Shown here: positions 36,651 to 46,300 of the stretch, piece after piece | How positions within the stretch are numbered: position 1 is the first letter of the stretch | Layout: each line of letters opens with the position of its first letter | Source: an uncultured Lachnospiraceae bacterium | Lineage (GTDB): Bacteria; Bacillota; Clostridia; Lachnospirales; Lachnospiraceae | DNA length: 64,000 bases | Assembly (NCBI GenBank): GCA_910586095.1 | Contig: CAJUHQ010000002.1 | Coordinates: forward strand, 1-64,000 | Direction of reading: 5' to 3' | The notes under the pieces: generated by a model | What the model was told of the DNA's origin: nothing | Database searches by the model: none | What the model saw: the letters and a program-made list of their open reading frames with translations, nothing else | Position numbers and translations under genes: made by a program

Positions 36651-39488
36651 TTAGCGAAGAAGCCTTTCTTTGCACGCCTTTGGCAACTTTAAATACGAAA
36701 AACAATCCTTTGTTTTTCTCTTTTCTCCTTTTCTATAAAGCCATCGTCCTCTGTTTAGATACCCTTTGTAGCACACACCTGCCTTGCAATGATAGCATGG
36801 CGATTGCGATATTTGTTTGTTAAAACATTCTTCTGCCATATATTCATTGCCGATGGCCATATAATACCATCCAGCCTCGTCCATACGCTCTGGAAGATAC
36901 ATTTTTACGTTGGCATAAGCTTCTAGATTACCATTGGGATATGCTGTCTGAAAACATGCTAAAAATGCCTGCGCATCTTGTTCTAAGTTATTATCTTGCC
37001 CATCTAAATACTGAATCATTATTCGCTTCTTATACAACTTCATACCAGCTTTTGCAAGTTCTGGTGAAGTCAGAACCAATCGTTCCATATCATAAGTTTC
37101 CATCTGATTTTGCAAGTACTCCCATGCTTTTGACAAGGAAACATTCATCAAAATCCGTGCCACATACACCCACCATTCACACAACTGTACATATTGTTTT
37201 TGCTTGTCATCACAGACATCCTGACTTAAAATATACTCTTGTCCTTCCTTTGCAGCTTCCCATGCTTTCGATATATTTTTGTTAATCCAGTTCGTATACA
37301 CTGTCCATCTGTATAGAGACAGTCTATCTTCAAATGTCATTGATGGGTTTGCCATCAGCCTAGCACGATTTACACACTCCTCCATCTGCGCAGTTTCATT
37401 CTTCCACAGATGAATCTCCGCCTGCACCAGCCATCCTCTCCACGCAGACTCCGAAAAAGTTTCAATCAAATGGTCACTGCAATCCTTAGCTTTCTCAAGT
37501 TGCTCCTCAAACGGGATTTGTGCTCCATTACTAATCAGAATATATTTTGCATACAAATACCACATAAGTGCTGTATCACACCCATTATTCAATGCATCCT
37601 GATATCCTTCTATCCCATTAAAGCCCCATTGCTTACTGCTTATTATTGCCATCATAAACCAAATTGTCGGAGTCCTATAATACTCTGGAATCTCTGCAAG
37701 TACTCGATACGCCTCTATCAATCGCCCAAAGCGCAACAAAAGTTCCGCTAACAAAATTCTATCATATCCGTCATCGCCATCTTTTACCTGTTGTTTCAAA
37801 TACTTTACTGCCTGATCTTGATCTCTTTTTCTAAAATCAATCTCAAAATATCGATATTGATGCCTTATTGACAGTTGAGCGCACACTTCTCCATACACTC
37901 CATACTGCTTGTACAAATACATCCAAATATCTAGATCATTTTTGTCTCTAACTTCTTGTTTGTTTCCCATTGCATAATAATACAATAATAATGGGTTCCA
38001 CTCTGATATATTTTTTGCTGTCACGGGAAGAACTTCGACACATCGAAAACGATCCAGTTGCTTTTGCAGCCATCTTCTCAACACATGATAAGCAAATAGA
38101 GGATCACTTTTTGCGACGCCATTTTGCAAACTTTCGATAAAATATGTATCCTCCTCAGAAAAATAAACCATGTCTTGTGTCTGTTCCAATATTCTATACG
38201 CATTTTTTTGATATTTGTCCCATAGATCCTGTCGATCTAGACCCCATGTCAGATAGACAAATGCCACCATGAAATGTGGGGCATTTTTGTGATATCCTGT
38301 CAATGAACCACTGCGCATAATCCATTCCATGAAAATCTGATAATCTCGTATAACTGTGTTGAAACGATGCAAGAAAAATGAAGCTTCCATATGAATATCA
38401 TATAGTTCTATACACTGCCCGTTTTCTTCTAAAAGTAGTTCTGCATACAACTGAGCCGACTCATAATCCCCAAGAGATAACATACACTGTGCCATCAAAT
38501 AAAGATTATGTTTATACCGCTTGTCAAAAAGAGCAGTCCCCCACGTTTCACACAACTCTTTTTTAAACTTTGCATAAATATTCTCAAGTCCTTCTGCAAC
38601 CCTTAGACATTCCGTCACATTCTGTTTTATATAGTGATAGTCAGCACAGAGAATATAATACTCATATTGCCTATGTTCCAGTATGGCTTGTTTCTTACAG
38701 TCGTCATTGAGCACAATCTGTTCATATTCTTGCAAAACCGAACTTTCTTTTAGATGACAGCACATAGCAAATAGATTCTGTAAACATCGTTTATCCAAGC
38801 TTGGCGATTCTATTCCCAAAACCTGTGTATAATCTAACAAATCCCTAATCTTTTCCATTGTGACATTATGATTTCCCTCATAAAAACATTGGACCACTCG
38901 CCCATATTGTATCTGCCATACAGGAGTCAATACCTCAATGTTACTATCCTCGTACTCTGCCAACTCCCTCGACAAATCACGTGCGTCCATTCCCAACAAC
39001 AGACAAAGTTCTATGCGATCTTTTATGTCATACACCGATTCATAGCCTTTTTCGACCAATTTATTTAATTCATCCAAATACTGTTTTGCATCCTGTTTTT
39101 CATTTTGGTACTCTGAGCGAAACTGCTTATATTGATTTATATAATCATCCACAAACCAGTGTTTGTCTGGCTCATCTTTTACTTGTATTGTCTTTGTTCT
39201 TCTGATATAAAATGAGTCAATACCTCCTACTTGTGGACAAACCACTGAAAAAATCCAATCCTCCTGTAGCCTTTCTAATTCATCTAAAACTATATAGGGA
39301 AGATAGGGATGTTTCTTGATATAATTTTCTAATAGCTTTCTTGTCTTTTCATAATTATAAATTGGATCTGTCAACAGTGTTCTCCAACAAGCAACGTCTT
39401 TTCTAGTATCCAAATTCTTATATACACAATGGATCTCTTTCAACCACTGTTTTTGTTGCATCCGAATCCAATCTCTACTTTCATCCAT
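36651..39488 (-). CDS. Large helical-repeat protein of unknown function
   Basis: A 945-residue soluble protein, almost entirely alpha-helical and rich in Tyr, Trp, Leu and charged residues. Spaced helix pairs such as LLAELLLRFGRLIEAYRVL and MAQCMLSLGDYESAQLYAEL fit TPR-like solenoid repeats, and cysteines cluster near the C-terminus (CYHCKAGVC). There is no signal peptide, membrane segment or enzymatic motif. It is isolated between dnaE and the chemoreceptor. Similar TPR proteins occur in the type VII region, but a link is only speculative. RBS AAAGGA. Confidence 0.65.
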   Translation of the reverse strand: MDESRDWIRMQQKQWLKEIHCVYKNLDTRKDVACWRTLLTDPIYNYEKTRKLLENYIKKHPYLPYIVLDELERLQEDWIFSVVCPQVGGIDSFYIRRTKTIQVKDEPDKHWFVDDYINQYKQFRSEYQNEKQDAKQYLDELNKLVEKGYESVYDIKDRIELCLLLGMDARDLSRELAEYEDSNIEVLTPVWQIQYGRVVQCFYEGNHNVTMEKIRDLLDYTQVLGIESPSLDKRCLQNLFAMCCHLKESSVLQEYEQIVLNDDCKKQAILEHRQYEYYILCADYHYIKQNVTECLRVAEGLENIYAKFKKELCETWGTALFDKRYKHNLYLMAQCMLSLGDYESAQLYAELLLEENGQCIELYDIHMEASFFLHRFNTVIRDYQIFMEWIMRSGSLTGYHKNAPHFMVAFVYLTWGLDRQDLWDKYQKNAYRILEQTQDMVYFSEEDTYFIESLQNGVAKSDPLFAYHVLRRWLQKQLDRFRCVEVLPVTAKNISEWNPLLLYYYAMGNKQEVRDKNDLDIWMYLYKQYGVYGEVCAQLSIRHQYRYFEIDFRKRDQDQAVKYLKQQVKDGDDGYDRILLAELLLRFGRLIEAYRVLAEIPEYYRTPTIWFMMAIISSKQWGFNGIEGYQDALNNGCDTALMWYLYAKYILISNGAQIPFEEQLEKAKDCSDHLIETFSESAWRGWLVQAEIHLWKNETAQMEECVNRARLMANPSMTFEDRLSLYRWTVYTNWINKNISKAWEAAKEGQEYILSQDVCDDKQKQYVQLCEWWVYVARILMNVSLSKAWEYLQNQMETYDMERLVLTSPELAKAGMKLYKKRIMIQYLDGQDNNLEQDAQAFLACFQTAYPNGNLEAYANVKMYLPERMDEAGWYYMAIGNEYMAEECFNKQISQSPCYHCKAGVCYKGYLNRGRWLYRKGEKRKTKDCFSYLKLPKACKERLLR

Positions 39489-39782
39489 CTCTTTTTATCC
39501 TTTATTTCTTCTTGCAAAAACTTATTTTATTATTTTTGCATAAGACTATATACAACCCTTATCTGTGCCCTCAAAATAGAGTTTATAACCACTCTTATTA
39601 GTGTTATTATATTGGTTTTGTATTGAAAAATCAATGATGTTTATAAAGATCACGTGTTTGTCGAAATGTCTTTTTATGATCCATAATTTGTAAAAATAGA
39701 TTTAGCTTTCCATGTTTTGTTGTGATCTATGAAAAAATATTCATAATAATGAAATAATTATAAAGATTTCTTTGAAAATAAT
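39489..39782. other. AT-rich intergenic region
   Basis: Separates the divergent orphan gene and chemoreceptor. I see no gene. Confidence 0.35.
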
Positions 39783-39811
39783 TAGACAAAAGCGCCAAAA
39801 GGGCTTATAAT
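39783..39811 (+). promoter_or_regulatory. Promoter of the chemoreceptor gene
   Basis: -35 TAGACA, 17-bp spacer, -10 TATAAT (SigA type). No clear motility-sigma (TAAA-N15-CGATAA) promoter was found. Confidence 0.7.
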
Positions 39812-39817
39812 GAGTTA

Positions 39818-40119
39818 TGAAGTTATCTAGACAGATAATGTGTGATTTATGTGCTAGACAAGTTTTCTTTTAATCTTGTATTACTAGCACATTGATACTA
39901 ACACTATCCTGTTTTTATTGCCTTTATTCTGTGGTCTCTTATGAATTTGGAAGCGATACTTACAATACATCAATCAGACAGCCTGTTTTGTGCATTGATA
40001 TTACAATCGCTGTTAGAACAATTATCACTGATACTCTTTAGGAGGCTATAAAAAGGCAGGCTACTATTTATTAAGGCGCATATCATTATAAAGAGGGGTG
40101 ATCTGTAGGAGCGATACAT
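39818..40119 (+). other. Long structured leader of the chemoreceptor mRNA
   Basis: About 360 nt separate the promoter from the start codon. A hairpin with arms TGTGCTAG / CTAGCACA (39,848-39,890) and a long stem AGCGAT...ATCAAT / ATTGAT...ATCGCT (about 39,950-40,012) are visible. I could not match it to a known riboswitch, including c-di-GMP-I. Confidence 0.4.
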
Positions 40120-40182
40120 ATGGAAAGACGACAAAATCTATCTTTAAGACTACAAATTATGAGGAGACAAACGCTATGTTAA
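40120..40182 (+). CDS. Candidate 20-residue leader peptide
   Basis: An ATG frame behind TAGGAG encodes a very basic peptide (Met-Glu-Arg-Arg start, six Arg in total) and stops at TAA overlapping the chemoreceptor ATG in another frame. The placement suggests translational coupling. Confidence 0.35.
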   Translation: MERRQNLSLRLQIMRRQTLC

Positions 40183-41876
40183 AAAAATTGAACCAACTAC
40201 ATATTCAACCTAGGCTGATGCGGGCCTTTATTATGATAGCTGGCCTTTTGGCAACTGTTGCAACAATCGGTCTTGTAACAATGATTGTACTTTCTACCAC
40301 CTATTCAGCTTCTTTGACAGACTATGGATTTGCGCAGGGTGATATCGGAAGAGTTATGGCACAGTTTGCAGACACTCGTTCTGCACTTCGCGGAGTGATT
40401 GGCTATGATGATCAAGATGCCATTGACACACTAATGGAAAACCATGACAACTATAAGTCTGAATTTACACGAGAGTTTGCTGAACTTGAAAGTACTATGG
40501 TTACAGCAGCCAACAAAACCTTATATCAGGATCTGGAAATCAAACTTGACAGCTATTGGAAATTAGAGCAAGAAATCTTAACATTGGGGAACACTACTGA
40601 TCCTGAACGATGCCATGCAGCACAGGAGATGGCAATCAATGATTTAATGCCTCAATATGAAGCTATTTATGATGAACTAACTCAAATTATGGATATTAAG
40701 GTGGAGCGTGGTCACACCCTCTCTGTTACTCTTGGTATTATTAGTACTGTACTTGCCATTTTCATTGGAGTTGTCATCCTTATCTCCATTGGTTTAGCAT
40801 TATCTGTGAGCAAGTCTATTGCAAAGAGCATCTCTGTTCCTCTGTCACAGATTATGAATCGTTTAGATACCTTTGCCAAAGGAGATTTAACTTCACCGTT
40901 CCCTACAGTCGAAACAAAGGATGAACTTGCAGACATGGTTAATATGACTATTAATATGGCAGCAACATTACAATTTATTATCACAGATGTAAAAAACATC
41001 TTAAACTATATGGCTTCTGGTGATTTTACAGTAACAAGTAAAGATAAATCAAAGTACATGGGCGATTTCGACGCTGTTTTAGTGGCTATGTCTGATCTTA
41101 AGGCTCAAATGGTTGATACTTTGCAATCTGTAGGCGAGGCATCTTCACAAGTAGCAGCAGGTGCAAGCAACTTGTCTGATGCTGCACAGAACCTCGCAGA
41201 GGGTGCAACAGACCAGGCAGGCGCTGTTGAAGAAATGCAGGCAACTATTACCACTATTACTGATGACATTAGAACTACTGCAAACCATGCAGAGGAATCC
41301 TATAACCAAGCCCAGAAGTATGCGATTGAAGCAGAACACAGCCACACTGAAATGCAGGCAATGATGGATGCAATGGCACGAATCAGCGATGCATCTCAGA
41401 AAGTTGGAAACATTATTTCTGAGATTGAAGACATTGCTTCTCAGACCAATCTTCTATCTCTAAATGCTTCTATTGAAGCAGCGCGTGCAGGTGAGGCCGG
41501 CAAGGGCTTCGCTGTTGTTGCAGACCAAATTCGTCAATTAGCAGAACAGAGTGCACATTCTGCTGCGGAAACTAGAACATTGATTGAGACTTCTCTTAAT
41601 GCTATTGCAGCAGGCAGCAAAACGGTAGATGTTGTGAACTCTTCTATTGACCGTGTTTTGGAAGGTATCGGAACCATCGCAAATTCTTCTAAAAACATTA
41701 GTGAAATGGCTACTGCTCAGGCTGAAGCAATGCATCAGGCTGAATTGGGTGTCAATCAGATTTCAGAAGTTGTTCAGTCAAATTCTGCTACAGCAGAGGA
41801 AACTTCCGCTACAAGTGAGGAGTTATCTGCTCAAGCACTGACATTAGATTCACTTATTAGCAAATTCCACTATTAA
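40176..41876 (+). CDS. Methyl-accepting chemotaxis protein
   Basis: About 566 residues from the ATG at 40176 (GAGGAG upstream; the frame is open to a GTG at 40098). Order: TM1 (about 18-42), an extracytoplasmic four-helix-bundle sensor of about 150 residues, TM2 (about 185-210), HAMP, a second HAMP-like linker, and the cytoplasmic signalling domain with the CheA/CheW-binding tip ([19 protein letters not shown]). The C-terminal CheR-docking pentapeptide is absent. No che or flagellar genes are near. Confidence 0.93.
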   Translation: MLKKLNQLHIQPRLMRAFIMIAGLLATVATIGLVTMIVLSTTYSASLTDYGFAQGDIGRVMAQFADTRSALRGVIGYDDQDAIDTLMENHDNYKSEFTREFAELESTMVTAANKTLYQDLEIKLDSYWKLEQEILTLGNTTDPERCHAAQEMAINDLMPQYEAIYDELTQIMDIKVERGHTLSVTLGIISTVLAIFIGVVILISIGLALSVSKSIAKSISVPLSQIMNRLDTFAKGDLTSPFPTVETKDELADMVNMTINMAATLQFIITDVKNILNYMASGDFTVTSKDKSKYMGDFDAVLVAMSDLKAQMVDTLQSVGEASSQVAAGASNLSDAAQNLAEGATDQAGAVEEMQATITTITDDIRTTANHAEESYNQAQKYAIEAEHSHTEMQAMMDAMARISDASQKVGNIISEIEDIASQTNLLSLNASIEAARAGEAGKGFAVVADQIRQLAEQSAHSAAETRTLIETSLNAIAAGSKTVDVVNSSIDRVLEGIGTIANSSKNISEMATAQAEAMHQAELGVNQISEVVQSNSATAEETSATSEELSAQALTLDSLISKFHY

Positions 41877-41885
41877 AAATACAAA

Positions 41886-41923
41886 GGGCTGCCACAGTAT
41901 CACACTCTGGCAGCCTTGCTTTC
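41886..41923 (+). terminator. Terminator of the chemoreceptor gene
   Basis: Stem GGCTGCCA / TGGCAGCC followed by TTGCTTTCCTTT. Confidence 0.75.
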
Positions 41924-42018
41924 CTTTAGTAACTATTCATCTATACCACGCACTTTGCTGCGTATGTGTCAGTATCTGCCACATACGCTTATCTTTATCC
42001 TTAGGAGATTGTATTATT

Positions 42019-42879
42019 ATGAGTTTTAATTTGAAAAAAGATGGAAAACGAATTGTCGTCATCTGCATTGCTTCTGCAATTATGGCATTAAACATCAAGT
42101 CCTTTGTGCGAACAGGTGGACTTTTTCCTGGCGGAGCTACAGGTCTAACGCTTCTTATACAAAGAAGTTTTGAACTATTTTTTCAGATTAATCTTCCCTA
42201 TACCCTTATTAATCTACTGCTAAACCTTGTTCCTATTTACATAGGCTTTCGATTTATTGGCAAAAAATTTACATTGTTCTCCTGTGTTACCATTATGCTC
42301 ACCAACATTCTTACAGACGCAATTCCCGTTTTTGCCATCACATATGACACTTTGCTAATCAGCGTGTTTGGTGGTATGCTTAACGGTTTGGCCGTAAGTA
42401 TGTGCCTGTTACAAAATGCCACTACAGGTGGTACCGATTTTATTGGAATTTATTTGTCTCAGAAAAATGGTATCGATTCCTTTAATCTAATATTGGGCTT
42501 CAATGTGATTATTCTAGCTGTAGCAGGCTTATTATTTGGATGGGATAAAGCTCTTTATTCGATTATCTTCCAGTTTTCCTCCACACAGATTATGCATGTG
42601 CTATACAAACAATATCAGCAAAACACACTTTTGGTGGTAACGCATAAACCAGAGGAAGTCTATCAGGTAATCACTTCCACCAGTAACCACAGTGCTACTA
42701 TGGTAAACGGTGAGGGAGGATTTGAACGTCAAAAGTGTAAGATCGTATACTCTGTCGTATCACAAGCAGAGTGCAAACCCGTCGTGAAAGCAATCAAGCA
42801 AGTTGATCCTTCTGCATTTGTAAATGTCATTCGAACAGACCAGATTTCAGGGCGTTTTTATCAAAAACCTCATGACTGA
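42019..42879 (+). CDS. YitT-family membrane protein (DUF161 plus DUF2179)
   Basis: A 286-residue protein with five or six membrane segments (about 14-205) and a C-terminal cytoplasmic DUF2179 domain (about 215-280: LLVVTHKPEEVYQVI, and MVNGEGGFERQ). The FPGGATGLTLL motif near residue 36 and TGGTDFIG are characteristic. Function is not established for the family; transport or ligand sensing is suspected. RBS AGGAG. Confidence 0.9.
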   Translation: MSFNLKKDGKRIVVICIASAIMALNIKSFVRTGGLFPGGATGLTLLIQRSFELFFQINLPYTLINLLLNLVPIYIGFRFIGKKFTLFSCVTIMLTNILTDAIPVFAITYDTLLISVFGGMLNGLAVSMCLLQNATTGGTDFIGIYLSQKNGIDSFNLILGFNVIILAVAGLLFGWDKALYSIIFQFSSTQIMHVLYKQYQQNTLLVVTHKPEEVYQVITSTSNHSATMVNGEGGFERQKCKIVYSVVSQAECKPVVKAIKQVDPSAFVNVIRTDQISGRFYQKPHD

Positions 42880-42899
42880 TTTTTCCTTTGTCTATCAAT

Positions 42900-42950
42900 A
42901 AAAAGCTGTTACAAAGATTCTTATGTGTCTTTGTAACAGCTTTACTTTTT
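42900..42950. terminator. Strong bidirectional terminator
   Basis: A perfect 16-bp stem (42,902-42,917 with 42,928-42,943; begins AAAGCTGTTACAAAGA) and a 10-nt loop between two convergent genes. Confidence 0.85.
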
Positions 42951-44062
42951 TATTTAGGTACAATATGAATGATTCCAATCGTTCCACGAAAAGCCGGAGA
43001 AAAAATATGTTGTGAAACCTGTTCCGACAACTTCCCATCCCATGACGCATGCAAGTGTCCTGCAAGAACTTGTTCTACAATAGTATCCTTGTCATAGATC
43101 AACTCCAAATATTGTTGTGTAATTACATTAGGCTGAAACTGTTTACTCTCTTGGCTCCAGTAATAGATTTTACCCCGCTCCTGCATAGAAAGCTCTGCCA
43201 AAGAATCGTCCATGCGTGATTCATAGGGAACATGTGTGACCATAATCACAGGCTTTCCACGTGAATATACATCTTTTACCATATTCAAATAATACTCTGG
43301 CATATCCTTTGTAGAGTGGTCAATCCCCAACACAATAAAATCATTTCTGTCCCAAAATTTATTAGAAATCTGATCTTCATCAATTGTCTGGTGCAAGGTA
43401 CGCGCCTCTGTCTCTGTAAAAAATATTCCGCCATAATAGGCGCCATAATCATGATCTGCACGAATATAGATATAAGGGATATGCAAATTGTCCAATCCTT
43501 CTTTGATAAGTGCGATATTGGAATTGCTACAATAGTCCATGATATCCCCACCAAAAATAACTCCATCAAACGCATTGTAATTCAAATACTTTACAATTTC
43601 TGGCCACAAGTCCTCTGCGTGAACACCATCTTCTGTAATAGCCAACTCCTCATAGCGCTGATGAATGGCATCTAAATACTCTACATGAACATCTCCTAAA
43701 AGCTCTCCTGACTCATGATCGCTTATCAGGTGTAAATCACTTACCCATGCCAATGTATACTCCTTGCTAAGTCCTTCTATAGTGATGGTTACTTCCTCTG
43801 TGGTAAACTCATATTCTGGCTCTGGATATAGGATTGATTCTTCCTCACTAGAAGTCTCCTGTGTTGTCTCACTTTCCTCCTGTGGCATCTCAGTGTTTGG
43901 TACTGTGCTTTCCTCATTGTTGAGCGCAGGTGCATCTGTGTTCCCCTCATTCTTGCCATACAGATACAACCCTGCTAATATCAGAATAACTAGTGTAAGT
44001 AGAACAAAAATTGCGCGAAAATCATTGTTATTTTTCCCCATATCTTTTTGGTTGTTCTGCAT
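42950..44062 (-). CDS. Membrane-anchored calcineurin-like metallophosphoesterase
   Basis: This 370-residue protein has a short cytoplasmic N-terminus, one TM helix (about 17-35), then a Glu/Thr/Ser-rich linker (about 40-80) and an extracellular metallophosphoesterase domain. Metal-site motifs: DLHL (with the first Asp and His), GGDIMD, RADHDYG in place of the usual GNHD, VTHVP, and GHLHA. The GNH(D/E) change to RADHD is notable but keeps His-Asp. Substrate unknown. It lies downstream of the type VII region on the same strand and might be its last gene. Confidence 0.78.
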   Translation of the reverse strand: MQNNQKDMGKNNNDFRAIFVLLTLVILILAGLYLYGKNEGNTDAPALNNEESTVPNTEMPQEESETTQETSSEEESILYPEPEYEFTTEEVTITIEGLSKEYTLAWVSDLHLISDHESGELLGDVHVEYLDAIHQRYEELAITEDGVHAEDLWPEIVKYLNYNAFDGVIFGGDIMDYCSNSNIALIKEGLDNLHIPYIYIRADHDYGAYYGGIFFTETEARTLHQTIDEDQISNKFWDRNDFIVLGIDHSTKDMPEYYLNMVKDVYSRGKPVIMVTHVPYESRMDDSLAELSMQERGKIYYWSQESKQFQPNVITQQYLELIYDKDTIVEQVLAGHLHASWDGKLSEQVSQHIFSPAFRGTIGIIHIVPK

Positions 44063-44157
44063 TGCTTACCCTTTCATTGACTTTATATTTCCCTATACTA
44101 CTTAATCCCAATCTTTGTAGTCTGCACTTTATAATGTACTGCAAATTGTATCACACA

Positions 44158-46026
44158 TTAAAATGTGACACTACTCATTCGGTCGCGAATCCACTGTCTA
44201 TTCTCAGGTGTAACTCCATTTCTCTCATCGACAGAATTCTCACCAAAATCATTAAAGTACCAGAAATGCAATATATCAATCTCATCACCAATCCAAAGCC
44301 CCTGAGTTTGTCCTAGATGATCGATCATCTCACTATATGCATCCTCTACTTCTGTACACTCTTCGCCTGCATCGTATGTAAAATAAATATAATAGTATAT
44401 CAACATAGGATTATAATCTGTCGCTTCGATCATCCCCGCAATCTTTTGTGCTGCTCCCTTTGATGTGATAGTGCCTGCGCTCAATTCAGTTTCTGTTTGC
44501 TTTTGAATCCACCACGCAAGCGCATAACAATAGCGCAGTCGTATTGGATCATCTAAATCAGCAGAATCATACATATTGTCTGCTTCGGACATCAGGTTCC
44601 ACGCCTCCGTCCTAGACCAATTTTCTCTGTATGTAAACTCATCAAAGGTTTTAATCATTCGACTGCGATAGTCTGCGACAAAGCTCTCACGCTCTGATAA
44701 CAACAACGAAGTATCTACTGTATATCCCTCATTTGAAAGCTCGTCCGCATAAGCTACTACCTGGTCAAACTCACTTACCACCTGCGCATAGATAGAACCT
44801 GATAATCCTTGCCCAGAGAAGAAATCTCTGCGTCTAATCACTGCATCCACATAGGAAATATATGCATCCTCAATTCGTTCAGCAACCGCCTGTGTATCCC
44901 CCAACACTGTTGCTTGTTCTCTGTACTGATCCATTGCCGAGCGAAGGTTTTCTATTCCCTCTAGAAGTTCTTCATCCTTCTCAATCTTTTCTTTTCCAGC
45001 TTCCACCAACTCATCTATAGGAAGAAGCTGTGCCTCCACATCAATATCAGGTTCCGAATGAGGTTCTGTTGTCGTTGATGGTGTAATATCAGAATCAGCA
45101 GTCACCGCTGGTTTTTCGCCGAGCGGAAACGGAATAATACCTTTCCAGACCAAAAATGCTACTACTGCCACTGCCGCAACTACTACTCCAACTCCAACCA
45201 AAATAAATGTCGTCTTATTATCTTTTTTGTTGGGCTCCTGCCGTGGTGGCACTGGAGGTACGGGTGGCATAGGTGGTATGGGAGGGACTGAGTCATGATT
45301 ATATCCTCCCACTTCTATATTCCGCTGAAACTCATCTAAAACAGCGGTTTGAGCTGTTCCCATATCTGGAGAAGACGGCTGACTTCCTAAAATTTGTGTC
45401 CCCTCCAAATCGCCGCCAAAACTAGGTTGTGGATATCCATTTACAGGTTCTTGTGAGACATTATACCCTGTACCATTTCCCAACTGTGCATTTTCTAAAA
45501 ATGTCGTCTCCTGTGAAGCACCATATCCTGTACTATTTCCTAATTGTGCATTTTCTAAAAATGTCGTCTCTTGTGAGGCATTATACCCTGTAGCATTTCC
45601 TAACTGTGCATTTTCTAAAAATGTCGTCTCCTGTGAAGCACCATATCCTGTACTATTTCCTAAAAGTGTTGTTTCCTGTGAAGCGCTATCACCCACACTA
45701 GCCTGGGAACTTTCTAGAATCATTGTTCCTTCTGAATCATCACTTTCTGGAGCTACATATGGATTCTCCATATGCATCATTCCCTGCGAATTTCCTCCTA
45801 ACACAGTTGTCTCACTCCATCCATTGGCAGACATCTGCGTTGATGGTGCCACTGCCTCTGCGGGTGTCCCACACTGTGTACAAAATTTCACTCCCTCTTG
45901 CAATAATGCCCCACAATTTCTACATAATATTTTCTGTGGGGATGCTGGTACACTAAGATTCATTCCACACTTTACGCAAAATCGTGCACCGTCATTATTC
46001 TCATGTTGACATCTTAGACATCTCAT
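44158..46026 (-). CDS. Zinc-ribbon membrane protein with a phosphothreonine-like motif array
   Basis: This 622-residue protein has two N-terminal zinc ribbons (Cys 3/6/17/20 and 35/38/49/52), then a low-complexity region with eight T-x-x-L-type motifs: ETTVL at 72, EGTMIL at 99, ETTLL at 118, ETTFL at 133, 153 and 173 (exact 20-residue period), EGTQIL at 208, and QTAVL at 226. A Pro-rich stretch (248-262), a TM helix (273-293) and a large helical extracytoplasmic domain follow. Such E-T-T-hydrophobic motifs are typical kinase targets read by FHA domains, and both kinase and FHA genes are in this locus. Function as a phospho-scaffold is inferred. RBS GGGAGG. Confidence 0.7.
   Translation of the reverse strand: MRCLRCQHENNDGARFCVKCGMNLSVPASPQKILCRNCGALLQEGVKFCTQCGTPAEAVAPSTQMSANGWSETTVLGGNSQGMMHMENPYVAPESDDSEGTMILESSQASVGDSASQETTLLGNSTGYGASQETTFLENAQLGNATGYNASQETTFLENAQLGNSTGYGASQETTFLENAQLGNGTGYNVSQEPVNGYPQPSFGGDLEGTQILGSQPSSPDMGTAQTAVLDEFQRNIEVGGYNHDSVPPIPPMPPVPPVPPRQEPNKKDNKTTFILVGVGVVVAAVAVVAFLVWKGIIPFPLGEKPAVTADSDITPSTTTEPHSEPDIDVEAQLLPIDELVEAGKEKIEKDEELLEGIENLRSAMDQYREQATVLGDTQAVAERIEDAYISYVDAVIRRRDFFSGQGLSGSIYAQVVSEFDQVVAYADELSNEGYTVDTSLLLSERESFVADYRSRMIKTFDEFTYRENWSRTEAWNLMSEADNMYDSADLDDPIRLRYCYALAWWIQKQTETELSAGTITSKGAAQKIAGMIEATDYNPMLIYYYIYFTYDAGEECTEVEDAYSEMIDHLGQTQGLWIGDEIDILHFWYFNDFGENSVDERNGVTPENRQWIRDRMSSVTF
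45461..45670 (-). repeat. 60-bp in-frame tandem repeat
   Basis: About 3.5 units of 60 bp encode a 20-residue unit containing S-Q-E-T-T-F-L. The units are nearly identical at DNA level, so the array is prone to expansion or contraction by slippage. Confidence 0.9.
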
Positions 46027-46034
46027 TTTAATTC

Positions 46035-46076
46035 CTCCCTACGCGTTACGCGTATACCAATTGATATTTGAAAATT
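46035..46076 (-). repeat. Diverged copy of the leader hairpin repeat
   Basis: Minus strand TTTTCAAATATCAATTGGTA followed by TACGCG/CGCGTA and then the ribosome binding site GGGAGG. It matches the order of the 59-bp repeats at 10.4 and 11.3 kb. Confidence 0.6.
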
Positions 46077-46182
46077 TACACGCTCTACAAAACAAGTCCA
46101 CTTCTACAAATATCATTTTATTTCTATACCATATGACTTTTATGCATTATTGTTCTGTACTATTTTTATATGCTATGAAAGT

Positions 46183-46240
46183 AAGGGACAACTTTCATAG
46201 CATGGATGACCATACAGCCCGCCAAGCTGAGCATAATGCA
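46183..46240. repeat. Dispersed repeat, family D copy 2
   Basis: CTATGAAAGT / ACTTTCATAG inverted repeat followed by CATGGATGACCATACAGCCC, related to 27,895-27,975. Confidence 0.65.
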
Positions 46241-46300
46241 AATTTACTATTATAAAAACAGTCCTTTAACAGAATACCACAAAATTGTATTACAAGCAAA

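Noticed and set aside
36651..39488. Assignment of the 945-residue protein to the type VII operon
   Set aside because: It is separated by a chemoreceptor, a YitT gene and two terminators; similarity in repeat type alone is not enough.
39818..40175. c-di-GMP-I riboswitch in the chemoreceptor leader
   Set aside because: The conserved GEMM core and tetraloop-receptor strings were not found.
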